From positions 19,790 to 83,789 of the forward strand of contig JAGLOP010000009.1 in assembly GCA_023138835.1 (NCBI GenBank): a stretch of 64,000 bases of DNA, read 5' to 3'. The first letter of the stretch is position 1. Each line of letters begins with the position of its first letter. Position numbers and translations under genes: made by a program. Positions 8,466 to 16,138 of the stretch are shown in pieces. Below the pieces are notes generated by a model that was given only the letters and a program-made list of their open reading frames with translations, had not been told where the DNA came from and did no database searches. The DNA is from Arcobacteraceae bacterium (GTDB lineage: Bacteria > Campylobacterota > Campylobacteria > Campylobacterales > Arcobacteraceae).

Positions 8466-9866
8466 ATGAATAAAAAATATATTGACTTGTTTGCTGGTTG
8501 TGGTGGTCTATCTCTTGGATTTGAGACTACTGGTTTTAAATTAGGATTTGCTGTTGAAAAATCTTCTATGGCTGGTGAAACTTTTTACCACAATTTAATT
8601 AAAAATATTAAAAGCAATTATGAATGGAGTAAATACCTTTTAAAGTCAGCAGAAGATAAATTAAAAGCTGGCTTATATATTGGGGAAACATTATCATTAT
8701 TAGAACAACCAGAACTATTAAAAGCAACTAAAAAAAGATTAGGTGAAATTGACCTTATTGTTGGTGGTCCACCTTGTCAGGGTTTTTCATTAGCTGGTAA
8801 AAGAAATCCAAAAGATAATAGAAATCAACTACCTTGGCAATTTCTAGAATATGTAGAAATATTTAAACCTAAAGCAGTATTAATGGAAAATGTTGTTGGA
8901 ATGAGAAGTAGATTTAATAAACATGATGAAGATGCTCCCTTTACAAAAATTAAAAATCTTTTAGAAACAGGTTTTGGAGAAGATATAGAATCTACTCAAT
9001 ACCTTGTTCAAGAATTACAATTAAATGCAATGCACTATGGAGTTCCTCAACATAGACCTAGAGTTTTACTATTAGCTATTAGAAAAGATATATCAGATAA
9101 ACAGAATTTATTTGCAACTGATGATATATGGAATTCAGGAGATTATTTTAGTGATAAATCATATTCTCCTCTTTGTCCACTTCCAACTATAAAAGAAAAA
9201 GATATACTTACTGTAAAAGATGCTATAGGAGATTTATTTACAGAACCAGTAAATAACTCTAAATATCTTACTGATTTAAATAAAAAAAGTGGTTTTAAAA
9301 AAACTATAAAAGGGAATAATGAACTTTGTGCAAATAATAATCTTAGACAACATTCAGAAAAAGTAAAATCAAGATTTAGACTTTATCAATATTTTTCTCT
9401 TAATAATATTACTACTAAAGTTTTTAATTTTGCAGCAAAGTATTCATCAACCAATGATAATATTTTCTATGAACAAATTTCTTTCGAGATAGATAAGTGT
9501 AATTTTCCAGCGATGTCACCAGATGGAACTGTACTTGCTACATCAAAAAATGAATTAATTGAATTAATTATCAGTCTTGAAACAAAAAAACATTCACAAA
9601 GACCTCTTAAATTAAATTCTCCATCACCTACTGTTGTTAGTGTACCAGATGATGTGATTCATCCACTTATACCAAGAACAATGACGGTAAGAGAACAAGC
9701 AAGGTTTCAATCATTCCCAGATTATTTTGAATTTAGAGCCAAAGAGACAACTGGTGGAATTAAGAGAAGAACAGAAGTACCACAATATACACAAGTTGGT
9801 AATGCAGTACCCCCATTAATGGCTAAAGCCATTGCAGAGCATATTTTTAAAATATTACAAGATTAA
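8466..9866 (+). CDS. DNA (cytosine-5) methyltransferase
   Basis: The 466-residue enzyme has the ordered motifs of C5-cytosine methyltransferases. Motif I is D-L-F-A-G-C-G-G-L-S (7-16), motif IV G-G-P-P-C-Q-G-F-S with catalytic C104, motif VI E141-N-V, motif VIII Q195-H-R-P-R, and motif X V-G-N-A-V-P-P-L-M-A near the end. The variable region for target recognition lies about 210-370. It transfers a methyl group from S-adenosylmethionine to C5 of cytosine within a fixed target and protects host DNA from the endonuclease at 9868-11055. The two genes converge with one base between stop codons. Confidence 0.92.
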   Translation: MNKKYIDLFAGCGGLSLGFETTGFKLGFAVEKSSMAGETFYHNLIKNIKSNYEWSKYLLKSAEDKLKAGLYIGETLSLLEQPELLKATKKRLGEIDLIVGGPPCQGFSLAGKRNPKDNRNQLPWQFLEYVEIFKPKAVLMENVVGMRSRFNKHDEDAPFTKIKNLLETGFGEDIESTQYLVQELQLNAMHYGVPQHRPRVLLLAIRKDISDKQNLFATDDIWNSGDYFSDKSYSPLCPLPTIKEKDILTVKDAIGDLFTEPVNNSKYLTDLNKKSGFKKTIKGNNELCANNNLRQHSEKVKSRFRLYQYFSLNNITTKVFNFAAKYSSTNDNIFYEQISFEIDKCNFPAMSPDGTVLATSKNELIELIISLETKKHSQRPLKLNSPSPTVVSVPDDVIHPLIPRTMTVREQARFQSFPDYFEFRAKETTGGIKRRTEVPQYTQVGNAVPPLMAKAIAEHIFKILQD

Positions 9867-9867
9867 A

Positions 9868-11055
9868 TTATAACTTATATTCAATAGGTTTAGGAAAAAG
9901 TATCTGAAAACCTTTGTTAGAAATTTTAAATAAAGGGCCTTTTTCTTTTACCTTACCATCATTCCCTCTTTTAATTAAATGATCTATTGTAATCTCACCT
10001 TGTTCAATCAATAATTGAAATAGTGATGGATTTGGTTTTTTTGTATATAAAATCTTTTCTAGATGAAAATGTTCAATTCCTTTAATTGTTTCTGATTTCG
10101 CAGAAATCCAAAATGTTTCATTATGTTTTTCAAGAAGTCTAGTTTTTAATTTTTTTAATGGCCACACAACAAAATCATTAATTTTTTTGTCTTCTGAATA
10201 TTCTATTAATAAATCATTCTCTACATCAACTTTTAATGATAACCCTTGACTATTAAAAACTTTTGTTGAAACTGTGCAATATAATTTAAAGTCAGTACCT
10301 CTTTGATAACCAAAATTATTTAATATTTCTGCACTACTTTTAAATTTACTTTGTTTCCAATTAGATACTTGAGCAAATAAGCTTTTTCTACTTTCTTTAG
10401 ATTTCCTCTTGGCTCGATAAGATTTTAATTCAATACCTTTGTAATCAGGTTTTGGACTACTATTTTGTTCAATTTCTAATGCACTTTCTATTGCATGTCC
10501 TATAGCTGTATCCCCAACTTTTATCGCTTTTAATGGACCTTTTTTTACTATAGCTTGCAATTTTGATAAAAGTTCTTCAGAAATCGCATTAGAATTTTCA
10601 TTAAATTGATTTACTAAAGATTTTATTGGATTAGATTTATTTGAATTTAATATCTTAATAATATCTAATTGTGTTATATTGAATAGATATATACATTTAT
10701 CCAAATAGGTAATGGCAAATATATCATTTTTATCTGCATACTTAGGCATTGAACTAAACCAAATTCTAGGATCTCCCTTTTTAGTTTTTGGACGATATAA
10801 AGAAGTTTTTGATTTTATTTTATTTTCATTCGTTAAAATAAATGTATTTTTTATAATTATTTTATAATCAGGTCCTTTATTCTGTAAATTATAGTCATGT
10901 ATATTTTGTTCTGAAAAAAATCTTCTAACAGGAGCTGTCGCATCAATTATACCTTTTTTTAAAGCAGTTTGTGTTGGTTCTATTAATGTAAAAGGCATTG
11001 AATAGTTTGATAGCTCTTTTACTTTAGAAATTTCTTTATTAGTTAGTTTCCTCAT
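9868..11055 (-). CDS. type II restriction endonuclease, MvaI/BcnI-like
   Basis: The 395-residue protein has a nuclease core around residues 178-230: G-H-A-I-E-S-A-L-E-I (186-195) followed by P-D204-Y-K-G-I-E209-L-K211-S, a PD-(D/E)xK arrangement. The string N-S-S-P-K-P-D-Y-K-G-I-E-L-K is close to the MvaI/BcnI family, whose founding members cut CCNGG-type sites. The N-terminal 130 residues (G-D-P-R-I-W-F-S, Y-L-F-N-I-T) form a separate domain. Pairing with a C5-cytosine methyltransferase supports restriction. The recognition sequence cannot be deduced here. Confidence 0.72.
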   Translation of the reverse strand: MRKLTNKEISKVKELSNYSMPFTLIEPTQTALKKGIIDATAPVRRFFSEQNIHDYNLQNKGPDYKIIIKNTFILTNENKIKSKTSLYRPKTKKGDPRIWFSSMPKYADKNDIFAITYLDKCIYLFNITQLDIIKILNSNKSNPIKSLVNQFNENSNAISEELLSKLQAIVKKGPLKAIKVGDTAIGHAIESALEIEQNSSPKPDYKGIELKSYRAKRKSKESRKSLFAQVSNWKQSKFKSSAEILNNFGYQRGTDFKLYCTVSTKVFNSQGLSLKVDVENDLLIEYSEDKKINDFVVWPLKKLKTRLLEKHNETFWISAKSETIKGIEHFHLEKILYTKKPNPSLFQLLIEQGEITIDHLIKRGNDGKVKEKGPLFKISNKGFQILFPKPIEYKL

Positions 11056-11130
11056 TTATTTATCCTTAAATTAAATTTTTAATTTAGTGTAACATATAGA
11101 GTTAAAGTATCTCATAAAGTATACTCAGAT

Positions 11131-11199
11131 AGACACTTTTATAAAAATTATAAAACCTTTTAAATAAATGTCTCACTACATATCTCATTGAAGTGTCTC
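11131..11199. repeat. possible recombination site near the serine recombinase gene
   Basis: The 198 bp gap between the divergent endonuclease and recombinase genes holds an inverted repeat AGACACTT (11131-11138) / AAGTGTCT (11191-11198) and a direct repeat TGTCTC (11169-11174 and 11194-11199). Resolvase-type enzymes often act at repeats beside their own gene. This is suggestive only. Confidence 0.3.
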
Positions 11200-11253
11200 T
11201 GTACCTTTATTGGATGATAATACATATCAATAACAAAAACACAAGGATTAATC

Positions 11254-11823
11254 ATGTTAGTAGGATATGCAAGAGTTTCAACTATAGGTCAAAATTTAAC
11301 TTCTCAAATAGAAGCATTAAAGAAAGTAGGTTGTGAAAAAATATTTCAAGAAAAGAAAAGTGGTACTAAAACATATAATAGACCTGAATTACAAAATGCT
11401 ATAGATTATGTAAGGGAGGGAGATACTTTAATAGTTACTAGATTAGATAGATGTTCTAGAAATGTAAAAGACCTACATCAAATCATTGAAACTCTAAATA
11501 CAAAAAAAGTAAATTTTAAATGTACAGAACAAGAAATTGATACATCAACAAGTTCTGGTAGATTAATGATTGGATTGCTATCTATAGTATCTGCATTTGA
11601 AACAGATTTAAGAGATGAAAGACAAGCTGATGGAATAGCTTCTGCTAAAAAGAGAGGGGTTAAATTTGGTCATGCTTTCAAACTTACAGATGATGATGTT
11701 ATCGCAATAATGAAGTTGCAACAATCTGGTATGTTTAATCAAGATATTGCTAATAAGTTTAATATTGGCAGGAGTACTCTTTTGCGTTATGTATCTGACT
11801 TTAAGAAAAAACAAATATTATAA
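11254..11823 (+). CDS. small serine recombinase (resolvase/invertase family)
   Basis: The 189-residue protein begins M-L-V-G-Y-A-R-V-S-T, with S9 as the expected nucleophile. It continues with T-R-L-D-R-C-S-R-N (60s) and a G-R-L-M-I-G-L-L-S block (about 109) of the catalytic domain, and ends in a helix-turn-helix of about 45 residues (M-F-N-Q-D-I-A-N-K-F-N-I-G-R-S-T-L). Length and order match Tn3 resolvase/Hin-type enzymes. It lies between the restriction-modification cargo and the rest of the element, so it may mark the boundary of an earlier cargo insertion or resolve multimers. A plausible RBS (AAGGATT) precedes the ATG. Confidence 0.88.
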   Translation: MLVGYARVSTIGQNLTSQIEALKKVGCEKIFQEKKSGTKTYNRPELQNAIDYVREGDTLIVTRLDRCSRNVKDLHQIIETLNTKKVNFKCTEQEIDTSTSSGRLMIGLLSIVSAFETDLRDERQADGIASAKKRGVKFGHAFKLTDDDVIAIMKLQQSGMFNQDIANKFNIGRSTLLRYVSDFKKKQIL

Positions 11824-11963
11824 TATATTAGAATTCTAACTTTTCAATTGAAGCCAGTATCTCTTTTAAGATGCATCATAATTATTGTTGTACTATATAT
11901 AACTCCAACAGATGAAAATATTATGAGAAATTTGATTAGATAAAATAAAATAGGTTTTTTTAC

Positions 11964-12023
11964 AAAATACCACTAAAAATACCACAAGAACAATATTAAA
12001 GGTTGGATTTTTAGTGGTATTTT
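11964..12023. repeat. 17-bp inverted repeat containing the GTGGTATT repeat unit
   Basis: AAAATACCACTAAAAAT (11964-11980) is repeated exactly in reverse complement (ATTTTTAGTGGTATTTT) at 12007-12023 with 26 bases between. The 20-mer AATACCACTAAAAATACCAC at 11966-11985 is the inverse of the repeats at 12923-12942 and 18064-18083. A stem-loop terminator for the recombinase gene or a protein-binding site would both fit. Confidence 0.65.
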
Positions 12024-12091
12024 AATGAAATCTAATTATTTAAAATATTCTTTATAAGCTTACTTTACTATATATTTCACTTTTATCTAAA

Positions 12092-12097
12092 TATAAT
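12092..12097 (+). promoter_or_regulatory. -10 box of small membrane protein gene
   Basis: TATAAT lies 26 bases before the ATG at 12124, followed by an AAAGGG Shine-Dalgarno sequence at 12113-12118. Confidence 0.45.
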
Positions 12098-12123
12098 TTT
12101 AATAAAAATCACAAAGGGTTAAA

Positions 12124-12297
12124 ATGGATTATTATATATTTATAATACTACTTACATTATCAATTTACTTTTATAGTAGAACAAAAATAAACTTACAATA
12201 TCTTTTAGATTTTATGATCATTGCATCTTGTTTATTAGCTTTATATATTATGATAGCACCTCACAGAATACACATGTTTTTATTAATTTTTAGATAA
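12124..12297 (+). CDS. small two-helix membrane protein (57 aa)
   Basis: A 57-codon frame begins M-D-Y-Y-I-F-I-I-L-L and ends F-L-L-I-F-R. It has two hydrophobic stretches (about residues 3-17 and 27-45) joined by a short basic segment (S-R-T-K-I-N). A TATAAT and a good AAAGGG ribosome binding site at proper spacing support translation. The family is not recognised. Small membrane proteins in mobile elements can be toxins, holin-like or exclusion factors, but nothing here decides this. Confidence 0.5.
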   Translation: MDYYIFIILLTLSIYFYSRTKINLQYLLDFMIIASCLLALYIMIAPHRIHMFLLIFR

Positions 12298-12617
12298 ATA
12301 TTTCATCTATCAAAATTAAGCACAAGAAGGTCATGAGTGTTGTAGTTTTTATTATCATCATAAATATCTATTGGGATTCCATTAGTATAATTATTTTTCA
12401 AAGTAGTTATAGAGACATTTAAATACTTACTTTGAGGTGCCATTCAAAGATGGCTTATCTCTTTATCATATCTATTTGTTACTACATTTTTAAGCAGAAC
12501 TATGGAAAATATACTCTTATTTAGATATTAACTTTTTATATTTATTAATAGTTATCATAGAAATCAATATATCAATAATATGAATAATATTAGAAAAAAT
12601 TAATAATAGGAAATAAA
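12298..12617. other. 320 bp gap without a convincing gene
   Basis: The minus strand has a 46-codon frame (12303-12443, M-A-P-Q-S-K-Y-L-N-V...V-L-N-F-D-R) without a clear RBS, which may be a remnant. The AT-rich 3' half holds the upstream region of the gene at 12618. Confidence 0.4.
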
Positions 12618-12887
12618 ATGACAAGAATGAATAAGTCACTTGAGATGATACCGGGAATGCATACTAAAAGTGTAAAAGATGAAAATGAGAGAATGATACT
12701 GATTAAGTACTACAAAGGTACAAGTAGTATCTTTGTTACAACTTATAATAAATTAAAAAATGAAGTATATGGATATGTTACGGATAAAAGATGTTGGGAA
12801 CATCTTAACCTAGCAGAGATAGAAAATAATGGATTTGAAATTGATAAAGATTTCAAGATTAGAAAGTTTAGGGATATAAAGGATTAG
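12618..12887 (+). CDS. hypothetical protein (89 aa), possibly DUF2958-like
   Basis: The ATG follows an AGGAAA ribosome binding site. The sequence S-S-I-F-V-T-T-Y-N-K...Y-G-Y-V-T-D-K...L-N-L-A-E-I-E (about residues 35-69) resembles the DUF2958 pattern found on plasmids and phages, but it is shorter than usual and the match is by eye. No catalytic residues are evident. It lies between two copies of the GTGGTATT repeat, upstream of a large unknown gene. Confidence 0.5.
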   Translation: MTRMNKSLEMIPGMHTKSVKDENERMILIKYYKGTSSIFVTTYNKLKNEVYGYVTDKRCWEHLNLAEIENNGFEIDKDFKIRKFRDIKD

Positions 12888-12922
12888 GTGAAAGCTTAAT
12901 TTCTTTCTTAAAATAAATACAG

Positions 12923-12989
12923 GTGGTATTTTTAGTGGTATTCTGTAAATAAAAGAAGTTTATTATAAAAACAACAAGAAATACCACTA
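12923..12989. repeat. GTGGTATT dispersed repeat, second copy with inverted half-site
   Basis: GTGGTATTTTTAGTGGTATT lies at 12923-12942, 35 bases after the preceding gene, and the inverted half AATACCACTA lies at 12980-12989. The full unit consists of two GTGGTATT octamers spaced 12 bases apart, close to one helical turn, as for a tandem protein-binding site. Confidence 0.6.
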
Positions 12990-13033
12990 TGTCTTGGTTA
13001 TAATAAAATATATAAAATTATTTAAGGATACAA

Positions 13034-14278
13034 GTGAAAGAATTTGATGTAATTAGGTCATATTTTAAAAGAAAATACACTCATAAATTTATTGATTTTA
13101 AAATTTACAATATATCTAAAGATTTTTATATATATAAGCATATTGAAGATACTAATTATGAATCGTTTAAAAAAAGTATGGGTCAATTATTAACTAATTT
13201 TTGTACTTACGATTTGTCTTATGGATTAGGATTAAAACATACATTATTAGATATAGTATTACTAGGTGAATTAAGTAATATAAAATTAAATCTAGATACA
13301 GAAAAATATAAACAACCTCTATATATTACATCAAAAGAAACCAAAAAATATACTAAAGAACAATTAAAAAATAAAATTATGGGTATGATTGCAGGTGAAT
13401 ATATAATTGCTGATGCATACAGATTTATTATAAAATTCATCATTAATAATAAAACAAAAGAACTATATACTAAAGAGATAGAAGCTTTATTAAAGTTAAG
13501 AATTAAACATCTCAAAGATAAATACTATACTGAATTTCTTGATATTTTGATAAGCTTATTAAAACCTATTATTTTATTAAATTATAATGATATGTATTTT
13601 TATGATTCTTTTGATAAAAATAAAAAAGAAGAGATTATAAATAATACGCAAGATAATATCTCAAAACTTGATGAAGAAGTAATTTTAGACCAAACTTTAT
13701 TACTTGATTTAGGTATGAGTACAAATAATTTTATAGATGCTTTTGATTCTGACTATATTCAAAATATTATATTAAAACAGGTATTTGTGAATATACCTGC
13801 ACTTATAGATTTTAAAAGTTTCTCTTCAGATACTGTTATTAGTGATTTCAAATTTAAAAAAAATGAAATATACAATATATCAATTGTAGAAAGTTTTAAA
13901 GATTTGAAACAAAATAATTTATCATTATATAACTTAACAAAAGCCCTAATAGAAAGTTTAAGTATATTGACCATAATAAGAACTATAAGTTTACAAAAAT
14001 CAGAAAAGAAAAAAAGAATATTAGATAAAATTGATGCTTATACAAAAAATGCAAAATACTCATATTTAAATCATTTACATCTAATTAGATATTTTATTGA
14101 TCATAAAGCTGAAAATAAATATATTTTTGTTGTATATCTTTCTCATTATTTGGGATTATCAAAAAGTCAAGCTGTTGAGTTATCAACACTTTTTCATATG
14201 AATAATAAAGGGAAAGTGTATAAAAAATTTGAAGAAATACAAAATATTATATTTCCAAACTATAAATTCTTAAAATAA
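13034..14278 (+). CDS. protein of unknown function (414 aa)
   Basis: Translation starts at GTG with AAGGA five bases upstream. The protein is Lys/Ile/Asn-rich and appears almost entirely helical, without clear membrane spans, signal peptide, nucleotide-binding loop or metal motif. Candidate landmarks are Y-D-L-S-Y-G-L-G-L-K-H near residue 60 and N-K-G-K-V-Y-K-K-F near the C-terminus. It lies between the GTGGTATT repeats and the putative origin/primase module. It could be a replication accessory, a defence effector or a satellite-specific factor; I do not recognise the family. Confidence 0.7.
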   Translation: MKEFDVIRSYFKRKYTHKFIDFKIYNISKDFYIYKHIEDTNYESFKKSMGQLLTNFCTYDLSYGLGLKHTLLDIVLLGELSNIKLNLDTEKYKQPLYITSKETKKYTKEQLKNKIMGMIAGEYIIADAYRFIIKFIINNKTKELYTKEIEALLKLRIKHLKDKYYTEFLDILISLLKPIILLNYNDMYFYDSFDKNKKEEIINNTQDNISKLDEEVILDQTLLLDLGMSTNNFIDAFDSDYIQNIILKQVFVNIPALIDFKSFSSDTVISDFKFKKNEIYNISIVESFKDLKQNNLSLYNLTKALIESLSILTIIRTISLQKSEKKKRILDKIDAYTKNAKYSYLNHLHLIRYFIDHKAENKYIFVVYLSHYLGLSKSQAVELSTLFHMNNKGKVYKKFEEIQNIIFPNYKFLK

Positions 14279-14421
14279 TTTATTATTTTATCTTCTATAG
14301 CAAATAAAACATAAGTCTTAATCCCCCATAAATACTGCAATTTAAGAACTTTGTCCAGATTAGGTTACTGTAATAAAGTCACCTTTATATTATACTGCGA
14401 ATTCAAAAACATTAAGGACAA

Positions 14422-14437
14422 GTTTGACAAGTCAAAC
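14422..14437. repeat. perfect 7-2-7 palindrome upstream of primase gene
   Basis: GTTTGACAAGTCAAAC reads as two 7-bp inverted halves around AA. It directly abuts the first copy of the ATACTTCTTTTG direct repeat, as in an initiator binding site or operator. Confidence 0.55.
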
Positions 14438-14611
14438 ATACTTCTTTTGAGTTTGAGTTCTTTAAGAATATTGTGCTTTTAGATGGTTTGTTTCGGAGAT
14501 AAGATTTCTCTGATGATAAGTTTTAATCCACTTTCCCTTTTTATTGCGTGTATCATCTGATGCACTTTGACTTGACTTAAAATATACTTCTTTTGTTTTT
14601 ATGTTCTTTAA
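14438..14611 (+). repeat. pair of 28-bp direct repeats (iteron-like)
   Basis: Each copy is ATACTTCTTTTG, seven variable bases, then GTTCTTTAA: 14438-14465 and 14584-14611, 146 bp apart. Each is preceded by a TTTGAC/TTGAC-containing half-site. The constant parts are identical. Confidence 0.5.
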
Positions 14612-14679
14612 AAAACCCATTGTTAAAAATAAATCAGACTAATAATCTGATTATATCCCGACTTAAGGAGACCAATAGA

Positions 14680-16128
14680 ATGGAATCTCAAAACAACATA
14701 ACTGTTGTTATAGGCGATGAAACTCTTCCCGAGTATATCATTCCTATAGTAGGCCAAATTAAAGTATATTTTACTTTAATTCGGTCAAATAATCTTGTGG
14801 TCAAAACATACCTGCCAGATGGTAAGAAAAAAACTGCTGCAAGTATTTGGAAAGCTAAATATAGTATGCAACATGTAGATGGATTATTGAGTTTTGATAA
14901 GTATCTATGGACACTTACTCAAAATGATACGATTAGTCTTGGTATTACAGAGAAGATAGGCGGTGACTTAGTTACTAATACAAAACTTGAAGATGGTGCT
15001 ACTGGTACAAATCTAATTAGTAGAAGTGGTAGATTTATAAAATTTCTTAATGAAACCTATAAATACTATAAGGAAACTAAAGATTTCTCAGCATTTCTAG
15101 TAGATATTGACTTTGATAAAAAGTCACCTAGTCACTTTAAGCTAGATACTAAAGAAGAAGTAAGAGCAGTTTTAATTAAACTAGCTCCTATGCTTGAGTT
15201 TGTGCAAATGTTAATTCGCCCATCAAGTTCATCGGGTATTAGAAATAGTGAAACGGGTGAATACAGAAATCTTAGCAAAAGCTATCATGTTTATATTCTT
15301 ATAAGTAACACTAAATATATACATCACTTTACAGAGTATCTGAAGAGAAGATGTTGGCAAAATAACTTTGCTTATGTCACAACTAATGGTGCTGGTGTAA
15401 CTGATAGGTATATTATGGATCTAAGTGTAATGAAAACTAGCGAAAGGCTTGTGGTAGAAAGTGTACCAATTACATATCTACCTTACATTAAAGAGATAGA
15501 ACCATCATCTTTTTATGGTGGTGGAATACTTGACTTAGAAAAATTTGAAAATTATGCCAATGAGCCTGATTATAAAGAGGAGTTAAATAGACAAAAGCAA
15601 CTGATAAAAGGGACTAATGATTTAAAAATAAGTTCTCGTAAAACTAAAAATAATAAATCTTTAACCCCAATAAATTGTATACCGTTATCGACAAACAATA
15701 ATACTTCAATAATTATATCAGATGATACTTTAAAGAAGATGGGTTATATCCATCATTACTTTAAAGATACTACATATTCAAAGATTCAAGAAGTGCAAAA
15801 TTTCTTAGATGAGTATGTTGTAAAAGCAATACTGATTTTTCTTGGTTATAAAATTGAACATAACTTAATGTTTAAGATGAGAGTAGATGAAAAAACAGCA
15901 TCAGCATCAATACAAAGGAAGACAGCTCTAATATCAGACTTCGGTTCAAATTTTAGAGGTGGTATTGTTAATTTTATTATGGAAGTGTATCAGCTCGATT
16001 TTATAACTAGCTTTAGATACTTTAAAAATCTTTTTGGACAAAACTACAAGATTAAAAGCAAAATAGGTGCATTAAGAGACCCAAAAAAGTTTCAAAAATG
16101 CTTGCAAACAATTTCTATTACATTTTAA
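14680..16128 (+). CDS. archaeo-eukaryotic primase (AEP) superfamily protein
   Basis: An ATG at 14680 with AAGGAG eight bases upstream gives 482 residues; the frame continues upstream without such a site. The pattern of AEP catalytic residues is visible: D142-x-D144 in F-L-V-D-I-D-F-D, H203 in S-K-S-Y-H-V-Y-I, and D247 in R-Y-I-M-D-L. This fits primase-polymerase proteins of plasmids, satellites and phages that make primers for the element. The C-terminal 150 residues (from about G-Y-I-H-H-Y-F-K) look like a separate helical domain. The helicase follows 10 bp downstream, so the pair is a replication module. Motif assignment was by eye. Confidence 0.65.
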   Translation: MESQNNITVVIGDETLPEYIIPIVGQIKVYFTLIRSNNLVVKTYLPDGKKKTAASIWKAKYSMQHVDGLLSFDKYLWTLTQNDTISLGITEKIGGDLVTNTKLEDGATGTNLISRSGRFIKFLNETYKYYKETKDFSAFLVDIDFDKKSPSHFKLDTKEEVRAVLIKLAPMLEFVQMLIRPSSSSGIRNSETGEYRNLSKSYHVYILISNTKYIHHFTEYLKRRCWQNNFAYVTTNGAGVTDRYIMDLSVMKTSERLVVESVPITYLPYIKEIEPSSFYGGGILDLEKFENYANEPDYKEELNRQKQLIKGTNDLKISSRKTKNNKSLTPINCIPLSTNNNTSIIISDDTLKKMGYIHHYFKDTTYSKIQEVQNFLDEYVVKAILIFLGYKIEHNLMFKMRVDEKTASASIQRKTALISDFGSNFRGGIVNFIMEVYQLDFITSFRYFKNLFGQNYKIKSKIGALRDPKKFQKCLQTISITF

Positions 16129-16138
16129 AGGAGAAATT

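Larger units (their letters stand above)
11824..12123. other. 300 bp non-coding gap with large inverted repeat
   Basis: No convincing gene lies here. It holds the first copy of the GTGGTATT dispersed repeat, arranged as a perfect 17-bp inverted repeat (11964-11980 with 12007-12023), and a promoter and RBS for the small membrane protein that follows. Confidence 0.6.
14279..14679. other. 401 bp non-coding region with palindrome and direct repeats; candidate replication origin
   Basis: The region directly precedes the primase gene. It contains the perfect palindrome GTTTGAC-AA-GTCAAAC (14422-14437), a hairpin ATAAAG-tcac-CTTTAT, and a 28-bp direct repeat with 21 conserved positions (14438-14465 and 14584-14611). 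Near the second repeat lies a related half-site CTTTGACTTGAC. Such a cluster beside primase and helicase genes suggests an origin of replication; a non-coding RNA is an alternative. Confidence 0.45.

Noticed and set aside
12303..12443. 46-codon minus-strand ORF
   Set aside because: No clear RBS or promoter and no recognised similarity; noted only in the gap description.
14593..14679. Upstream start of the primase
   Set aside because: It runs into the second direct repeat and has no RBS, whereas the ATG at 14680 follows AAGGAG.
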